Source: an uncultured Pseudomonadota bacterium (GTDB lineage Bacteria > Pseudomonadota > Gammaproteobacteria > Burkholderiales > Burkholderiaceae_C). From it: a DNA stretch of 6,433 nt. The stretch lies in NCBI GenBank assembly GCA_900320815.1, contig ONTY01000313.1, positions 1 through 6,433 on the forward strand. The letters run 5' to 3'. The notes under the pieces are model-generated. The model was given only the letters and a program-made list of their open reading frames with translations. It was not told where the DNA came from and did no database searches. Both the position numbers and the translations under genes were made by a program. The stretch's first letter is position 1; every line of letters starts with the position of its first letter. Below are positions 4,823 through 6,433 of the stretch, one piece after another.

Positions 4823-6433
4823 TGAAGGCAAAGTCCTCACCGCCTTTGGCGGCGGGAGCACGCGCGCTGACAAAGTAGCTGTTGGCGTATTCGTAGTCGC
4901 CAATCTGGTTCTCGCACGAGCGCGGCTGCGACGCAATGCCTTCCAGGCGCGCCATGCCCAGCGCGTCAGTGCGCGCCGTGGCCACTTGTTGGCCGCTGCA
5001 GTCGCTCACGCGCACCGTCGCGCCTTCCACGGGCTGGCCTTTGTCCAGCGTCGTCACCCACGCCAACGCGCCCTCGCGCCCCAGTTTGAAATGCACGCCA
5101 AGGTTGGTGACGAGTACGCTGGTGCGCACCACCATGCGGCGCTGCGCGCCGTAGTCTTCGTCCAGCAGCGAGCGGCCAAGTTCATCCGAGGCCAGCTCCA
5201 GCACCTGAAACCCAGGCTGCAGCGGCACACCCACCACTTCAAACGGGCGCTGACCGGCCTCTGCCGCCTCGCCAGCGGGCACTTCCACGGTCTGCACGCC
5301 GCTCTTGCCGGCAAGCAGCGAGAGCACGCGCGCCTCCACCATGTTTTCCATGTCCTCTTCAATCTGTTTGGGCGTGGGCGGGGGCAGGGGAGTGCTGACG
5401 AGTTTGACAGCGTCTTCGCGCGACACCCACCAGTCCTCAAACGCGCTCACGCGCCGCATCCAGTCCATCACCTCGGCGTCGCTGGACAGCACCAGCGACG
5501 AAAGCTGCAGGCGCGGCTGCGGCTCCACGCGCCGCAGCGTGATGGGCAGCAGCGCCGGGTCGTCTGACCCCTCGGCATACCGTTCCACGATGCCAAAGGG
5601 CGCGGCGGCAAATTTCGCCAGCGGCGGCATGGCGCCGGTGCTGAACTCCAGCGGGAAGCGCGCGGCGTTTTCCAGAGGGCGTCCACTGGCGTCTTGCACG
5701 CCTTCTGGCAGCGTGATGGCAACACGTGCAGATTCAGGCAGTGGTGCGGGGAATTGCACCCAGTCCACGACGGTGTCGGGCGCCTCTTTATCGTCTTTGT
5801 CGCGGGTGGCGGCAATGTCACCCGCAGGTGTTTTCAGCCGCGCCTGCAGCGCCTGCGCGAGCGGCAGCGGGGCGCTGAAATCAAGGCGAATTGGGCGCAG
5901 CGGCATGCAGGGAGCGTTGGCGTTTTCGCGCTCGCAGCTCATGGAAGCCGTAAACGGCTCGCGCACCTCCCACTTCATCACCTGGTTTTTGCCGCTGGGC
6001 GTGCCGTTGGCCGCTGTGATGCCAGCGCCAAACACAATCTGCACCTTTGCTTTTGGGGCAAAGCGTCGCTGGCACGCCAGCACCAGGAAGTTGTCCGGCG
6101 CTTTTTCCACCTCTTGCCGCATCCAATTGCGCAGCGCTGCATGACGCTCCTCACCTTCCAGGATGCGCACGGGCACGCGCTCGCCCACGCCTTCTGTGGC
6201 GCACCAGGTGTGCTCCAGCACGCTCTGCGGCGCAGGTGCGCCAGTGAATTGCACGGCAAAGTGCTGTTCTTCTTCAATATCTCTGGCGCCGTCGTAGGGG
6301 CGGGTGTTTTCCACACGCGGGCCAGGCACAAAAAACTGCCACGGCCCAATGTTTCCTTGTGCGCTGCTGCCTGCGAGCGACTGCACGCCATCGGCCAGCC
6401 GCACGGTGCAGCGCGCGCCAGCCGGCTGCATCT
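4800..6433 (-). CDS. Bacterial alpha-2-macroglobulin, N-terminal part, 5' end outside the window, ends at a frame disruption
   Basis: The frame is open at the right edge and ends at TGA 4802-4800, giving 543 residues from the Met at 6431 (an internal Met, not the true start). The signal peptide expected for an envelope A2M lies beyond the edge. Features counted from that Met: a beta-rich, Cys-containing N-terminal region (Cys8, Cys77, Cys120, Cys166, Cys175), an Ig-like strand I-R-L-D-F-S-A-P (181-188), the family-typical L-A-K-F-A-A-A-P-F-G-I-V-E (271-283), and an MG domain with R-T-S-V-L-V-T-N-L-G (436-445) and P-V-E-G-A-T-V (467-473). A likely disulfide pair is Cys478/Cys506. After G-E-D-F-A-F-T-W-S the frame stops with R-R-Y-P. 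The piece has no A2M or thioester domain, so by itself it could only be an exported N-terminal fragment. Together with the downstream frame it gives about 1835 residues plus the missing N-terminus, close to the roughly 2000 residues I expect for this family. Confidence 0.85.
   Translation of the reverse strand, partial: MQPAGARCTVRLADGVQSLAGSSAQGNIGPWQFFVPGPRVENTRPYDGARDIEEEQHFAVQFTGAPAPQSVLEHTWCATEGVGERVPVRILEGEERHAALRNWMRQEVEKAPDNFLVLACQRRFAPKAKVQIVFGAGITAANGTPSGKNQVMKWEVREPFTASMSCERENANAPCMPLRPIRLDFSAPLPLAQALQARLKTPAGDIAATRDKDDKEAPDTVVDWVQFPAPLPESARVAITLPEGVQDASGRPLENAARFPLEFSTGAMPPLAKFAAAPFGIVERYAEGSDDPALLPITLRRVEPQPRLQLSSLVLSSDAEVMDWMRRVSAFEDWWVSREDAVKLVSTPLPPPTPKQIEEDMENMVEARVLSLLAGKSGVQTVEVPAGEAAEAGQRPFEVVGVPLQPGFQVLELASDELGRSLLDEDYGAQRRMVVRTSVLVTNLGVHFKLGREGALAWVTTLDKGQPVEGATVRVSDCSGQQVATARTDALGMARLEGIASQPRSCENQIGDYEYANSYFVSARAPAAKGGEDFAFTWSRRYP

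Noticed and set aside
1..6433. CRISPR array, tRNA/rRNA gene, insertion sequence or phage genes
   Set aside because: No spaced direct repeats, cloverleaf-like sequence, transposase motif or terminal inverted repeats seen; nearly all the window is explained by the A2M pieces and the SDR.

Overview
The window looks like chromosomal DNA from a high-GC Gram-negative bacterium. The protein sequences most resemble those I know from Betaproteobacteria (Comamonadaceae/Burkholderiales type). This placement rests on remembered family motifs and base composition, not on a search. All supported genes lie on the minus strand, so transcription runs from the right edge to the left edge.

Layout, in transcription order. 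(1) 6433-4800: the N-terminal part of a very large bacterial alpha-2-macroglobulin (A2M) protein, whose start lies beyond the right edge. (2) 4803-925: the rest of the same protein in the -1 frame, starting in an ATGA overlap with the stop of the first part. It contains the remaining MG domains, the A2M domain, a thioester domain with an intact Cys-Leu-Glu-Gln motif, and a complete-looking C-terminus. (3) 924-819: a short intergenic gap with a perfect 14-bp hairpin that lacks a U-tract. (4) 818-1: a short-chain dehydrogenase/reductase (SDR) that is open across the left edge. It has an N-terminal extension that looks like a signal peptide with a twin arginine, a possible lipobox and a tetranucleotide repeat. 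Its C-terminus is outside the window.

Full-length bacterial A2Ms are envelope proteins thought to trap attacking proteases: a protease cuts an exposed bait segment and the thioester then binds it covalently. Two features here argue against a normal trap. The gene is split in two where a conserved MG-domain motif (D-R-x-x-x-R-x-G-E-T) should be; only its last residues survive, in the new frame, as if a few tens of codons had been lost along with the reading frame. The segment expected to carry the bait is also unusually short and has no Gly-rich stretch. Either this is a decaying or remodelled A2M, or the assembly has lost sequence. The thioester domain itself is intact.

The usual A2M partner, the penicillin-binding protein PbpC, does not follow this gene. 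I see no RNA genes, insertion sequences, CRISPR arrays or phage genes. The observations most worth checking are the split junction, the missing bait and the apparently exported SDR.
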